64,000 nt of DNA, taken from contig QRFJ01000762.1 of NCBI GenBank assembly GCA_006176705.1, forward strand, positions 62,001-126,000, given 5' to 3'. Source of the stretch: Cocos nucifera. Its lineage: Eukaryota; Streptophyta; Magnoliopsida; Arecales; Arecaceae. The position numbers and the translations under genes were made by a program. Shown piece after piece: positions 1 through 10,942 of this stretch. The notes below the pieces were generated by a model, which was not told the DNA's origin, ran no database searches, and worked only from the letters and a program-made list of their open reading frames with translations. The number at the start of each line of letters is the position of its first letter. The first letter of the stretch is position 1.

Positions 1-280
1 ATAGCCTTCTTGTGCTAAGCATGAAACAGAAATCAAATTCCTACTAGCTGTAGGCACATAATAACAGTCTTTCAAAACTAAGTCTAAACCAGATGGTAAT
101 CGAAGAGGGTATGTTCCCACGGCTACTGCAGCAACTCTTGCTCCATTACCGACGTGCAGGATCATGTCTCCATCCCTCAACCTCCTGCTATCCTCAAGAC
201 CCTGCATGGAAGTGCACAGATGAGCACTAGAACCAGAGTCAAGCACCCAACTGGATGCAGAAGAAATCATAAGGTTAGAC
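1..280 (-). pseudogene. A1 copia protease and start of gag-pre-integrase, truncated by window edge
   Basis: One open minus-strand frame gives the copia aspartic protease. The active-site triplet D-S-G is encoded at 232-240 in the context WVLDSGSSAHLC, followed by the usual VGNGARV-type flap, a YYVP motif and LISVSCLAQ. In copia elements this enzyme cleaves the Gag-Pol polyprotein. No stop codon is seen in this piece, but the upstream gag is frameshifted, so the polyprotein is not intact. The frame continues past the left edge. Confidence 0.8.
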
Positions 281-1110
281 TCAATAACGAGCATACCTCC
301 AGAAGGACCTTCCTTCTTGTTCTTCAGGGTGGCCAGGTAAGTAGGGCAGTTCCGCTTCCAATGGCCGTCGCTGTTGCAATGGAAACACTTTCCTTTGACA
401 TCGGCCTTTTTCTTCGGCTCTGCCTTCTTCTTCTTTGCTTCCTTCCACCTTCTGCTTTTTCGCAGACTTCTTTTTCTTTCCATAAGACTTTCTTTTGGAA
501 GAAGTCCGTTCCATAGCAAGAACTGAGCCTTTAGAACCTTTCATAGAAAGCTCAGCGGTAACCAGCATATTCATTAATTCGGCCAAGGAATTTTGAAGTT
601 TATGCATGTGGTAATTCATGATGAATTGCCCATATGCATCAGTCAAGGATTGCAGAATAATATCGTTCTGCAGATCCAAGTCTAACTTCACACCGAGCTT
701 CTCAAGCTCTTCCATGTCCTTGATCATTGTCAGACAGTGATCTTGGACTGACTGCCCATCACGCATCTTAGCCTTAAAAAGTCATTTCGTGACTTGATAT
801 TTGGCTGCGCGACTCTGTTCACCAAACATCTCCTGCAGGTGAGCCAACATTTGGCGAGCAGTCCCGATATCTTCATGTTGGCGCTGGAGCTCATCAGACA
901 TCGAGCCCAACATGTAATATCTGGCCTTATTATCTTCGTCTATCCATTTTTCCAGAGACGCTCTCTGTTCAATAGGATGGACGGGCTGGTAAGGTGGGAG
1001 GGTCCTGGTCCAATACATGGGTTAACTTCTCGAACCCAAAACTAATTTTGTAGTTCCTGAGCCAATCTTTATAATTGGGTTCCAGTCAGTCTATGTGTGT
1101 CCAGGATACG
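281..1110 (-). pseudogene. A1 copia gag with zinc knuckle
   Basis: Minus-strand nucleocapsid precursor that would package the element RNA. The start is probably near 1110; NYKDWLRNYK lies close to the N terminus, then EKWIDEDNKARYYMLGSMSDELQ and a DLDLQNDIILQSL-type gag helix region. A CX2CX4HX4C zinc knuckle (CFHC...GHWKRNC) is encoded at 346-387. Breaks: a frameshift near 985-1000; an in-frame TGA at 782-784 where relatives have Arg, consistent with CGA to TGA; and another frameshift around 415-445 between the Lys-rich linker and the knuckle. This is the best preserved gag in the window. Confidence 0.8.
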
Positions 1111-2989
1111 TGCCAATGGGTTGGACGCAGACATTTTTCCTGTAGAGAGTCAAAGATTCTAGTTAGATACTGTAATTATGACTTGACCAATTTATTTAGA
1201 AATTTTATTTTTAAACAAATTAGCTCCCACTATTTTCTCGGATCCCTACACTCCCTCTGTAGAGATGCAAAAATCTCCATGATTAATGATTTCTAGTGGG
1301 TGGTGCGGTCTCACCAACTGACTCATCACCTCACCTAACAGTTATTGGTGATGGGTTAGCCAATGAGTGAACAACTCTTGTTCAATGATTCTCTAATCAT
1401 GGTGCACCCAAACTTGGTCTCTAATTCATGAATCTCACCGTATCCGGAAATATTGATCCACTCCTTAGTTAAGTCAGACCCACCATTTGCATAGACTGGG
1501 TTCCTAATTGAGTCTCTCACCGTATCCAAAATATTGAGCCCAACTCATCCTCCAGCCCATAGCATCCAATGCCTAATAGACATGGTTGCATCTTCCGGTG
1601 CAACTGAGCCACTGTATCCAGTCCGAGAACAATCAACCCCGGGAAGGGCCCGCACATCTACAATGGTGGAAGACCTCAGACTTAATCTTTTCTTAGGGAG
1701 AATTGATTCAGGTCTCATTAAACTAGACTTGTCATAGTCATAACAATTATGACTAACCTAGTGGCATGGGTTAGCTCGGATTATTGACCACCTCAGATCA
1801 GAACTGTGTCAACAGATATGGCCAGGTAAGTGAGACCGGTGGAAGGAATATGCCATTAACTCGTACAAGAATGCATTCAGGTCGAGTAGCTTCCAATTAA
1901 AAACCAGTCGGTCGTATGTGCCAAACTTACCTTAGACACCAAATTGTTGAGCCAGAACCAATTGGGTTAGCCTACAATCCAGACTCTAACCTCTGAGCCT
2001 AATTAGGTCTTGCTTGATCGTGACTCGATCTTGACCCAGACTTAATCCTATTAGGCTGGTCAATTTAAGCATTGTTGATCCCATCTAACCAACTCTTGAT
2101 TCGGTTTGATCAACCGCTTAGACCTAATTGAGCTACCCAAGCCCGAACCCAGTATTATGAATATGTCTTAGATCTGAAAATTCTCAATTTTAGACCTAAT
2201 TAATATTCCATAATCTTAATTTTTAATTAAGTAGGGTTCATAAACAAAATATGCACAATAAATCCTAGGGTTTCAGGATCTAGGGTTTTGCAGAAAGTAA
2301 GTTTTGGATTTCTGATTAAGGACGAACACGCAGCACCCCTACACATCATAAGAACACCCCATCGAATGGGAAGAGAGGGCCTTTAAACCCTTCTTCATTC
2401 TTATGACCGGACGGCCAAGAGGAACGCCTTAATCAGGAACATGCAATACTACAAAATAGTTTTAGATCTATATCATATATCTCATATACAAATTAGATCT
2501 AATCATGGCATATTTTGCATACATCTCATGTATCGAATCATGCATATTTTTAGATCTAAATTATCTCATAATAATCTAAAAAATTAGATTTAAATTGATC
2601 TAATCAAAATAAATTCTAATCTAGATAATTATGTAGAACTATTCTACAACTAGTCTAGACATGCATCAATCATATCTCATATGATGTTCAAAAATTAAAT
2701 AATTTTTATTTGCTATTTTTTAGATGTTATTATAACCATTATAATATCAAAAAATAGTAAATAAATAGATCTAAAATATGATTTAATCAAATTAAATTGA
2801 AAACATGCAAGACTATTCTATAGAACTATTCTATTTTAGAACTAGTCATGCATATTTTCTAATCTTAGATCCAAATCATTTAATTTTAATTTTTTCTGAT
2901 TTCAGATCTGATCACATCTCATGTGACATCTAAAATCACTTATTTTTTAATTAAAATAAATTTAAAATTAGATCTAAATACTTTTAGAA
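1111..2989 (-). other. A1 untranslated leader between PBS and gag
   Basis: No coding potential recognised. It aligns by eye, block by block, with the A2 leader (18431-20473) and the D leader pieces (10506-10942 and 34745-35960): shared blocks include CACCTCACCTAACAGTTATTGG, the TAGTGGCATGGGTTAGC block and an AT-rich end rich in AGATCTAA words. An unusually long leader (about 1.9 kb) seems to be a property of this copia group. Confidence 0.7.
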
Positions 2990-3006
2990 CCTTGGCTCTG
3001 ATACCA
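2990..3006 (-). other. A1 primer binding site (initiator tRNA-Met type)
   Basis: Minus-strand TGGTATCAGAGCCAAGG, the standard plant copia PBS, two bases downstream of the LTR end at 3009. Confidence 0.85.
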
Positions 3007-3586
3007 GTTGAAGGAAAATCCTGATTTTTCGGACCAGGTTCGTTCAGATCTGATCAGATCAAGAGATATATTTCAAAAATTTTTCTCTTTGATCTAATCA
3101 GATCTAAGATATTTTAGATCTAATTATTATTATTTTAAAAATAAAATAAAATTAGATAAATTAAATCAAATTTAATTTACCTTGATATGGGTAATCCTAT
3201 TACCCGTTGATGATCCTGTATGCAGCGGAAGGTTCTGGATCTAGCCACGCAAGTGCCTGGCCTCTACCGATATCCACTCAGGCTGGATCTAGAGATCCTC
3301 TTCTTCTCTATCACATCTCCAAAAATTAGATCTGGATCTGATCTGGAGGATCTTCAAAACTCTTTTGAAGATCAGCAGTCGTCCTTTGCAGCAGCGCAGC
3401 CTTCTAGCTTTCAGTCGCCTTTCTTTGATCTGGATCGCACCAACCAAGCTCCAAAACTCCTTTTGGACATGGAGAGGAGAGGGAGAAGGTGGGTTTGGCA
3501 TGGAGGAAGAGGGGAGAGGCAGCCTTGGGGCATGGGGTTTGAATTTCTCAAACTTTCAATCACAATCTGAGTTGGGCGCAGGGTCT

Positions 3587-3594
3587 TATTTATA
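3587..3594 (-). promoter_or_regulatory. TATA box of A1 LTR
   Basis: Minus-strand TATAAATA. The same box at the equivalent place occurs in the A0, A2 and A3 LTRs, followed by a TC/AG-rich stretch. Confidence 0.6.
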
Positions 3595-3901
3595 GACTAT
3601 CTGTGATCCAACTTCTCTTCTTCCCAACCAATCACAACTCTTTGTGAAATCAGATCTAAATCTGATTGGTGGGAATAGAGTCCCCTGGATTCCTCCTTAG
3701 AGGGTGCCTAAGACCAGTCAAAGTTGGTTCTTAGGAGAACTCTAATTGGAATCCAAAAAGGAGATGGAGTCCCTGTCCAACAGGGACTCCTAGGCGCCTC
3801 CAACTTGGGCACACGCCAAGGGTGGCGTGCGCCCTCTTCCTTGCCAGGTTCTGGCAGGGGGACAGGCCCCCACCAGCTCTCCAATAGGTGCATGACATGT
3901 G

Positions 3902-3967
3902 GTCAAAAGTCAAAGTGTCAATGGTCAACATTTGACCAGTCAAAGGTAGACTTTTGACCAAAGTCAA
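3902..3967. promoter_or_regulatory. W-box (TTGAC) cluster in A1 LTR
   Basis: Eight TTGAC or GTCAA cores occur in 66 bp (3902, 3909, 3917, 3924, 3932, 3939, 3954, 3963), about 310-380 bp upstream of the TATA box in LTR orientation. TTGAC(C/T) is the core bound by plant WRKY factors. Binding is inference. Confidence 0.55.
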
Positions 3968-5299
3968 AGAACAAGAAATGGCAGGTGACCAAAAATGGCA
4001 GGTAATGTCTTACAAAATAAGACAACCTTTTCTGACTTGGACAACCTCCAGTCAGACCATATGAAGGCCTCTGATTGAGCACAAACTCCTTTGGCTCAGA
4101 TCAGGACAACTTATTTATGATAGCAAAAGAAGAACGTTAGGTTCAATCGAGTGCTAGCACGATTTTCCTTGAACCTAATTGAATCTCATTCAGATCAATT
4201 GAACTAGATCAGTTCAATTGATGATCACCAGATTCAAACCCTTGTTTGTGTGACCCAGTTAGGTTCAGTTCTGTATGGTAATGGGATATGTCATGATCTC
4301 TATCATCGACATCATCGAAACTCCTTTCGATGGATCAGAACTCTTCTGATTCGAACAGCTAGAATGATCGATCATCTAAATCATTCTAATTGCTCCCAAA
4401 ATCCACCAGTGACACCTAGCAGTATATGGTGGCAACCCATCAGAGCTGAATGCGAACCTCTTGGTGCAGCTACTTGTGTGATTAAGTTCTTCTATCTTGA
4501 GCCCCGATCAGATTAGGGTTAAGGTGAACTCGTCAAACCCTAGTCTCTGTCATATGATGTAATCATTCGATTCAAGTCCAATGTGAAAATCTAAATAGAA
4601 ACTCTTTCTATTATTTCACTCTGCCATGGCCATGGACTTCTGGACTTGATTCTCATGATCATCATAGGGCTGCTCCTCTACCACCGAGGTAGATAGATTC
4701 CATCTTGATGCAATCCAGTTCCTACAATGAACATGCTATAGCCAACATACACCTCAGGGTTCCATATGGCTAGGAGATCGAGTAATGGTGTAGTCAAACT
4801 ATAACACCCTCAAGGTGAACTGTCGATGCACCTCAGGTCAAAGAACCAGACACACTACTGCAGCATCGAGTCAGTCATTGACGAGAAGGTAGACTCCCTA
4901 ATGACTACTCGAGGTGGTCACGCTCAGTGCCCTCATTCTCTAACGAGTACCTATACTCTCACTCCAGGTGTCTCCACACCGTAGACTCAAGACTCATCTA
5001 CTAAAGAGAAGCGATTGTACACCAACCTTTTGGATCAATCACCATCCTCATGATGATCCTATAGTTGGGAGCATTTTATGAGTTAATAATGATTATTCAT
5101 GTCTTAAATTTTCAACTCTTGAAAATATGAATTATCATTATCATTAACTTAAAGGATGTATCACAGACACTAAATACATATATGTGATAGAAAATAATCC
5201 ATTTTATTGATATTAGTCAAAATTATAATTTTTTCCCTAGAAGTGTATTATAAGTGTCAGCCAATTCTAGCTTCTAGGGCACATATATCTAACACTATG

Positions 5300-8148
5300 T
5301 AATTAATTTTCTTAAGGACCATTGTAACATTCTTTATGAAAGAAATAAAATTGCAAGTGGTTTTCTTATTAACGATCTTTATCAGTTACATGTTGATGTA
5401 TCTATTTTTAATTTTGAGTAAAATGTGAATGCCATAAAATCAAAATGACCTAGGGATAATCTAAATGATAGATATCTATGGCACCTAAGACTAGATTATA
5501 TGGCAGAAGATAGGATTAACAAATTGGAGAAAATCAGGCTATTAAGTCCGTTGACTTTCGAGTCATATCCAATTTGTGAATCTTATCTTCATGGCAAAAT
5601 GACTAAACTCCTTTTTATAGGACATGGGAAAAGGGCCATGGATCTTCTTGTCCTAGTACATACTGATGTGTGCGGCCCATTTGATGTGCCAGCTAGAGGC
5701 AACTTTATCTACTTCATAATCTTTATCGATGATTTATCTAGGTATGGATATGTGTATCTTATGAGACATAAGTTTGAAGCTTTTGAAAAGTTCAAAGAAT
5801 TCAAACATAAGTAGAAAAGCAAACTAAAAAATTTATTAAGGTTCTTCGATTAGATCGAGAAGGTGAATATCTTAGTTGGAAATTCCTGGATTATCTCAAG
5901 AAAAGTGGCATAGTCTCTCAATGGACTCCACCTAGAACACCTCAACTCAACGGAGTTTTAGAACAGAGGAATCGGACCCTATTAGATATGGTCCAATCTA
6001 TGATGAGCTTCACAGACCTTTCTGATTTTCTTTAGGGATACTGTTTGTTAACTACAATATACCTACTGAATAGGGTTCTCTCTAAAACCATTTCTACCAT
6101 ACCGTATGAAATATGGCATGGTAAGAAACCAAGTCTGAGTCATCTCAAAATTTAGAGTTGTCCGGCTCATGTCAAAAGACAACAAGTGGACAAGTTAGAC
6201 TTTAGGTCCTTTAGAGCTCGATTCATAAGATATCCTAAAGAGTCATTAGGATATTATTTCTACATTTCAGAAGATCACAATGTGATTGTGAGTCAACCTA
6301 CCATTTTTCTTAAAAAATAGTTTATTCAAGATAGTGGCATTGAAAAGCAGATTAAGCTTGAAGAGAAAGTCTCACAAGAGCAACGAGCTAAGGACCAAAT
6401 GGAACCAAATCAGGTTGAGCCAATCCATACACTACCTCCTCCACCTCGTAGATCAGAAAGAATTTTCCATCCCCCTGAGAGGTACTTAGGTACTATTTCA
6501 GAGGATGTAGAGAAAATGTTCCTCGTAGGTAATGGGGTTCATGGTGATGATCCCAAAACCTATAATGAGGCGATATCAGATATCGACTCCAAAAAATGGT
6601 TAGAGGCAATGAAGTCAAAAATTGACTCGATGCACTCAAATCATGTCTGGATCTTGATAGATCCATCAGAAGGTATAGTACCTATTGGGTGTAAATGAAT
6701 CTACAAGAGAAAAATTGGTGTAGATGGGAATGTGGAGACATTCAAGGCTAGATTAGTGGCGAAAGGTTATAGTCAATGCGAGGGCATTGACTATCAAGAT
6801 ATCTTTTCGCCAGTAGCTATGCTAAAATTCATTCGCACATTGCTTGCTATTACAGCCTATTTTGATTATGAAATATGGCAAATGGATGTGAAAATGACAT
6901 TCTTAAATGGATATCTTGAGGAAGATATCTATATGTGCTATTACAGCCTATTTTGATTATGAAATATGGCAAATGGATGTGAAAATGATATTCCTAAATA
7001 GATATCTTGAGGAAGATATCTATATGAAATAGCCGCTAGGTTTCACATCCAATGATGATGATCATAAGGTTTGCAAGCTGCAAAGGTCCATATATGGACT
7101 TAAGCAAGCATCTTGGAGCTGGAACACTCATTTTAACAATGTGAAACTATTTGGTTTCATCAAAAATGAGGAGGAGCCATGTGTCTTCAAAAAGATCAGT
7201 GGGAGCACTATTATCTTCCTCGTATTATACGTGGATGACATCTTCCTTATTGGGAATGATATTCCCATGTTAACCATAGTTAAAATATGGTTATCTAAAG
7301 AATTCTCCATAAAAGATCTAGGAGAAGCATCCTTTATTCTAGGAATTAAGGTCTATAGAGATAGACCGAATATGATGCAAAGACTTTCACAAAAAATGTA
7401 CATAGAGGAAGTGCTAAAGAGGTTTAGCATGGAAAACTCAAAGAGGGGTTTAGTATCCTTCAGGTATGGCATTCATCTTTCCAAGAAGATGTGCCCTAGC
7501 ACACCTGAGAAACTAGAACGCATGAGCAAGATCCCTTATGCTTCAACAATAGGAAGCCTAATGTATGCCATGTTATGTACACGACCTAATATAGCCCATG
7601 TTGTGAGTGTCACGAGCAGATATCAATCAAATCCAGGTGAAGAACATTGAACTTCTATGAAATGTATCCTTATGTACTTAAGAAGAACTAAGGATATGTT
7701 GTTGGTTTTTGGTAATGGAGAACTCCAAGTTCAGGGGTATACAGACTCAAATTTTATGTCCGATGTAGATGATCGAAGGTCGACATCTGGAAGTCTATTT
7801 GTATGCAATAGTGGAGCTGTCAGTTAGAAAAATTCCAAGCAGACAGTGATAGTAGATTCCACCATAGAAGCAGATTATATCGCTGCATCAGATGCTGCAA
7901 AGGAGGCATTCTGGTACAAAAAGTTTATCATAAAAATTGGAGTGATGCCATTAGATGCCATTCCTCTGTACTGCGACAACAATGGTGCCATAGCTCTTGC
8001 TAAGGAGATGAAGTCTCATCAGAAATCTAAGTACATCGAGCAGCGATACCACCTCATCCACGATTACCTCGAGAAGGGTTACGTCGAGGTGAAGAGAGTC
8101 GACTCCATAGACAATGTGGCAGACCCGCTTACAAAGCCGTTGGGCTAG
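5300..8148 (+). pseudogene. A0 copia pol (integrase, reverse transcriptase, RNase H), broken
   Basis: Reading frames in copia order. Gag-pre-integrase (RYLWHLRLDYMAEDRINKLEK, 5475-5535); integrase core with HTDVCGPFD (near 5660), DDLSRYGYVYL, a degraded LRLDREGEYL and WTPPRTPQLNGV; RT from about 6400, with WLEAMKSKIDSM, LVAKGYSQ, WQMDVK(M)TFLNG and YVDD at 7228-7239; RNase H from about 7640 with CDNNGAIALAKE and the C-terminal VADPLTKPLG ending at the TAG after 8148. It carries several stops (for example in integrase near 5812 and 6034), and a 91-bp tandem duplication shifts the RT frame. The pol tail is better preserved than the integrase. It would copy and integrate element RNA if intact. 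Confidence 0.85.
6846..7026 (+). repeat. 91-bp tandem duplication inside A0 RT
   Basis: The segment from GCTATTACAGCC through GAAGATATCTATATG occurs twice, starting at 6846 and 6937 (period 91). The copies differ at only a few positions (for example ACATTC/ATATTC and TGGATA/TAGATA). Since 91 is not a multiple of three it shifts the frame across the MDVK...FLNG motif, and the second copy has gained a TAG. Confidence 0.9.
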
Positions 8149-9558
8149 CAGAAGATCGAAGCCAACCTTGAGAAAATGGAACTTAGATTTGTAGCTAATT
8201 GGCTTTAGGTCAAGTGGGAGTTTGTTAAATATGTGTGCTCAAGAAGCCAGAATTGGCTGACACTTGTAATACACTTCTAAGGGCAAAAATATAATTTTTA
8301 CTGTAAATAATAAAATGAGTTATTTTATATTATATATGTATATTTAGTGTCTATGATACATCCCTTTAGTTAATGGTAATGATAATTCTTATTTTCAAGA
8401 ATTAAAAATTTAAGACAAGAATTTTCATTATTAACTCATAAAATGCTCCTGACCATAGGATCATCATAAGGATGGTGATTGATCTGGAAGGCTAGTAAAC
8501 AATTGCTTCTTTATAGTAGATGAGTCTTGAGTCTATGGTGTAGAGACACCGAAGTTAGAGTATAGGTACTCGTTAGAGAACGAGGGCACTGAGCATGACT
8601 ACCTCGAGTAGTCATAAGAAAGTCCACCTTCTCATCGATGACTGACTCGAAGCTGCAATGGTGTGTCTGGTTCTTTGATCTAAGGTGCATCGATAGTTCA
8701 CCTTGAGGGTGTTATAGTTTGACTACACCATGACTCGATCTCCTAGCCATTCGGAATCCTGAGGTGTATGTTGGCTATAGCATGTTCATTGTAGGAATTG
8801 GATTGCACCAAGATGGAATCTATCTACCTCGGTGGATGAGGAGCAGCCCTATGATGATCATGAGAATCAAGTCCATAAGCCCATGGCCATGGTAGAGAGT
8901 GAAATAATAGAAAGAGTTTCTATTAAGGTTTTCACATCGGACTTGAATCGAATGATTAAATCATATGATAGAAATTAGGGTTTGACGAGTTCACCTTAAT
9001 CCTAATCTGATCGGGGCTCAAGATAGAAGAACTTAATCACACAAGTAGCTGCACCAAGAGGTTCATTTTCAGTTTTGATGGGTTGCCACCATATACTGCT
9101 AGGTGTCACTGGTGGATTTTGGGAAGCAATTAGAATGATTTAGATGATCAATCATTCCAGTTGTCTGAATTAGAAGAGTTCTGATCAATCGAAAAGAGTT
9201 TCGATGATATCGATGATAGGGATCACAATATATCCCATTTTTATATAGAATTGAACCTAACTGGATCACATAAATAAGGGTTTGGATCTAGATATCATCA
9301 ATTGGACTAACCTAGTTCAGTTGATTTGAAATAGATTCAATTAGGTTCAAGAAAATCATGCTAGCACACGATTGAGCCTAACATTCTCTTTTTTTCTATC
9401 ATTAAAAGTTATCTCGACTGAGCCAAATATATTTATGCTCACTCAGGTATCTTTACTTGGTCTGAATAGAGCTTGTCCAGGTCAGAAAAGGATTGTCTTA
9501 ATTTATCAGATAAATTTGAGACAACACCTGCCATCCATCACATGCTATTTCTTATCCT

Positions 9559-9587
9559 TTGACTTTGGTCAAACATTGACCTTTGAC
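9559..9587. promoter_or_regulatory. W-box cluster in A0 LTR
   Basis: TTGAC at 9559, GTCAA at 9568, TTGAC at 9576 and at 9583; further single cores at 9633 and 9780, all upstream of the TATA box at 9933. Confidence 0.5.
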
Positions 9588-9932
9588 CCTTGGACATCTG
9601 CCCATATGTCATGCACCTATAGGAGAGACATTTTGACCAAGTCCACCTACTATTTGGTAGGTAGATGGAGGGTGCATGCCCAAAATGGCGTGTGCCCCAT
9701 GTGGATAAACACTAGAGTCCCATACGGATGGGACTCCAGGTTGCTTGGATTCAAACTAGGTGACCCTTACCTATAGACTTTGACCAGTCTTAGGCACTAT
9801 CTAATGATGAATCTATGGGGCTCTTATCTGATTGGATCAGGTGATGTCATCCCACCAATCAGATTTAGATTTGATTGCATGAAGCAATGCGATTGGCTGA
9901 GATGATGCAGCACTGCATGGCGCAGCAGGGCC

Positions 9933-9940
9933 TATAAATA
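9933..9940 (+). promoter_or_regulatory. TATA box of A0 LTR
   Basis: TATAAATA, positionally matched in A1 and A3; likely U3/R promoter position. Confidence 0.6.
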
Positions 9941-10505
9941 AACCCTATCTGCACCCAACTTTTTGGGAGTTCCTCTTAGCCCACGCCCCAAGGTTGCCTC
10001 TCTTCCTCCTCCATGCCATCTTTTGATCATCTCTCTCCTCTCCATGCCTAAACAAGTTGGGCCTTTAGTTTGGTGCGATCCAGGCAAGAAAAGGCTGACG
10101 AGAAAAGAAGAAGGCAGCACTGCTGCAGAGACGACTGCTGATCTTCAGAAGAAGTTTTGAAGATCCTCCAAATCAGATCTAGGTCTAATTTTTGGAGATG
10201 TGATAAATAAGAAGAAGATCTCTAGATTCAGCCTAAGTGGATATAGATAAAGGCTAGGCACTTGCATGGCTAGATCCAGAACCTCAGGCAATCAGCAGGA
10301 TCATCAATGGATAATCGAATTACACATATCGAGGTAAAACTAATTTAAATTTAATTTAATTTAATTTTTTTATTTATCAGACCATAAAACTAGATTTGAA
10401 AAATATCGGATCTAATTTGGATCTAAGAAAAAATTTTTGAAATATGCCTCCTGATCCAATCAGATTTGAACAAATCTGATCCGAGAAATCAGGATTTCTC
10501 CTTCA

Positions 10506-10942
10506 ATAAGGACTTTAATAAATAAACAAGACTCCCACTATTTTTATGAATCTCCCACACTTCTTAGGTGGAGAAATAGAAACTTATATGCGATCAGTTT
10601 CTAGTGGGTAGTGCATTACCACTTATCCATGCACACCTCACCTAACAGTTATTGGTAAACATAGATCAATGAGTAGACAACACTTTGTCCATTGCTTCAC
10701 TAAGCAAGATGCAGCGGGTTTGGTCTCTAAGTTTTGTGGCCTCACCTAATAGTTATTAGTATATTTCTTAGTTAAGTCAGACCACCATACACCAGTAGGT
10801 GCAAAGCCATCATTGGATCCCTTACCTAACAATTATTGAGCCCAACCCCATCTCTACCCTAAGGCATCTAATGCTATAGAGTAGTTGTACCCACCCAACG
10901 CAACTGAACCACTATAATGAATCAAGAATAATCAATGCCATG
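10506..10942 (-). other. D leader, distal fragment
   Basis: Non-coding. Matches the A1 leader around 1190-1640 (CTCCCACTATTTT, the CACCTCACCTAACAGTTATTGG block, GCATCTAATGC). Cut by A0 on the left and B on the right. Confidence 0.7.

Larger units (their letters stand above)
1..5294 (-). mobile_element. A1: Ty1/copia LTR retrotransposon, 5' half
   Basis: On the minus strand the order is 5' LTR (5294 to 3009), initiator-Met-type primer binding site, leader of about 1.9 kb, gag, then protease running off the left edge. The element starts with TGTTAG at 5294. Directly beyond it, at 5295, the sequence switches to the integrase of a plus-strand relative (A0), so A1 is inserted inside A0. The likely 5-bp target duplication is CTATG at 5295-5299; its partner would lie left of the window. 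RT, RNase H and the 3' LTR are not in view. Gag and protease are better preserved than in most copies here. Confidence 0.85.
3009..5294 (-). repeat. A1 5' LTR (2286 bp)
   Basis: Begins TGTTAGATATATG on the minus strand at 5294 and ends CCTTCA at 3009, giving TG...CA ends. Close in sequence and length to the A0 3' LTR (2283 bp) and the A3 solo LTR (about 2287 bp). Contains a TATA box at 3587-3594 and a dense W-box cluster at 3902-3967. Open frames in it, such as 3220-3570 plus, are not supported as genes. Confidence 0.85.
5295..10505 (+). mobile_element. A0: Ty1/copia retrotransposon, 3' half, host of A1
   Basis: Plus-strand copia element entered at the gag-pre-integrase region, because A1 is inserted at 5294/5295. 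Order: integrase, RT, RNase H, polypurine-like GGTCAAGTGGGAG (8211-8220), 3' LTR. The 3' LTR ends CCTTCA at 10505; the next bases, ATAAG, are the expected target duplication. At 10506 the sequence becomes leader of D, so A0 sits inside D. Its 5' half should lie left of the window, beyond A1. Confidence 0.85.
8223..10505 (+). repeat. A0 3' LTR (2283 bp)
   Basis: Starts TGTTAAATATGTG just after the purine tract and ends CCTTCA. Aligns over its length with the reverse complement of 3009-5294 and with 51874-54160. Contains a TATA box at 9933 and TTGAC cores at 9559-9587. Plus-strand frames at 9372-9776 and 9963-10160 are not supported as genes. Confidence 0.85.

Noticed and set aside
154..1296. 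Plus-strand frames over the left edge
   Set aside because: They lie opposite the minus-strand gag and protease of A1 and show no protein family pattern.
3220..3595. Plus-strand frames of 116 and 76 residues near 3.3 kb
   Set aside because: They sit in the A1 LTR near its TATA box and are not kept in the other A-family LTRs.
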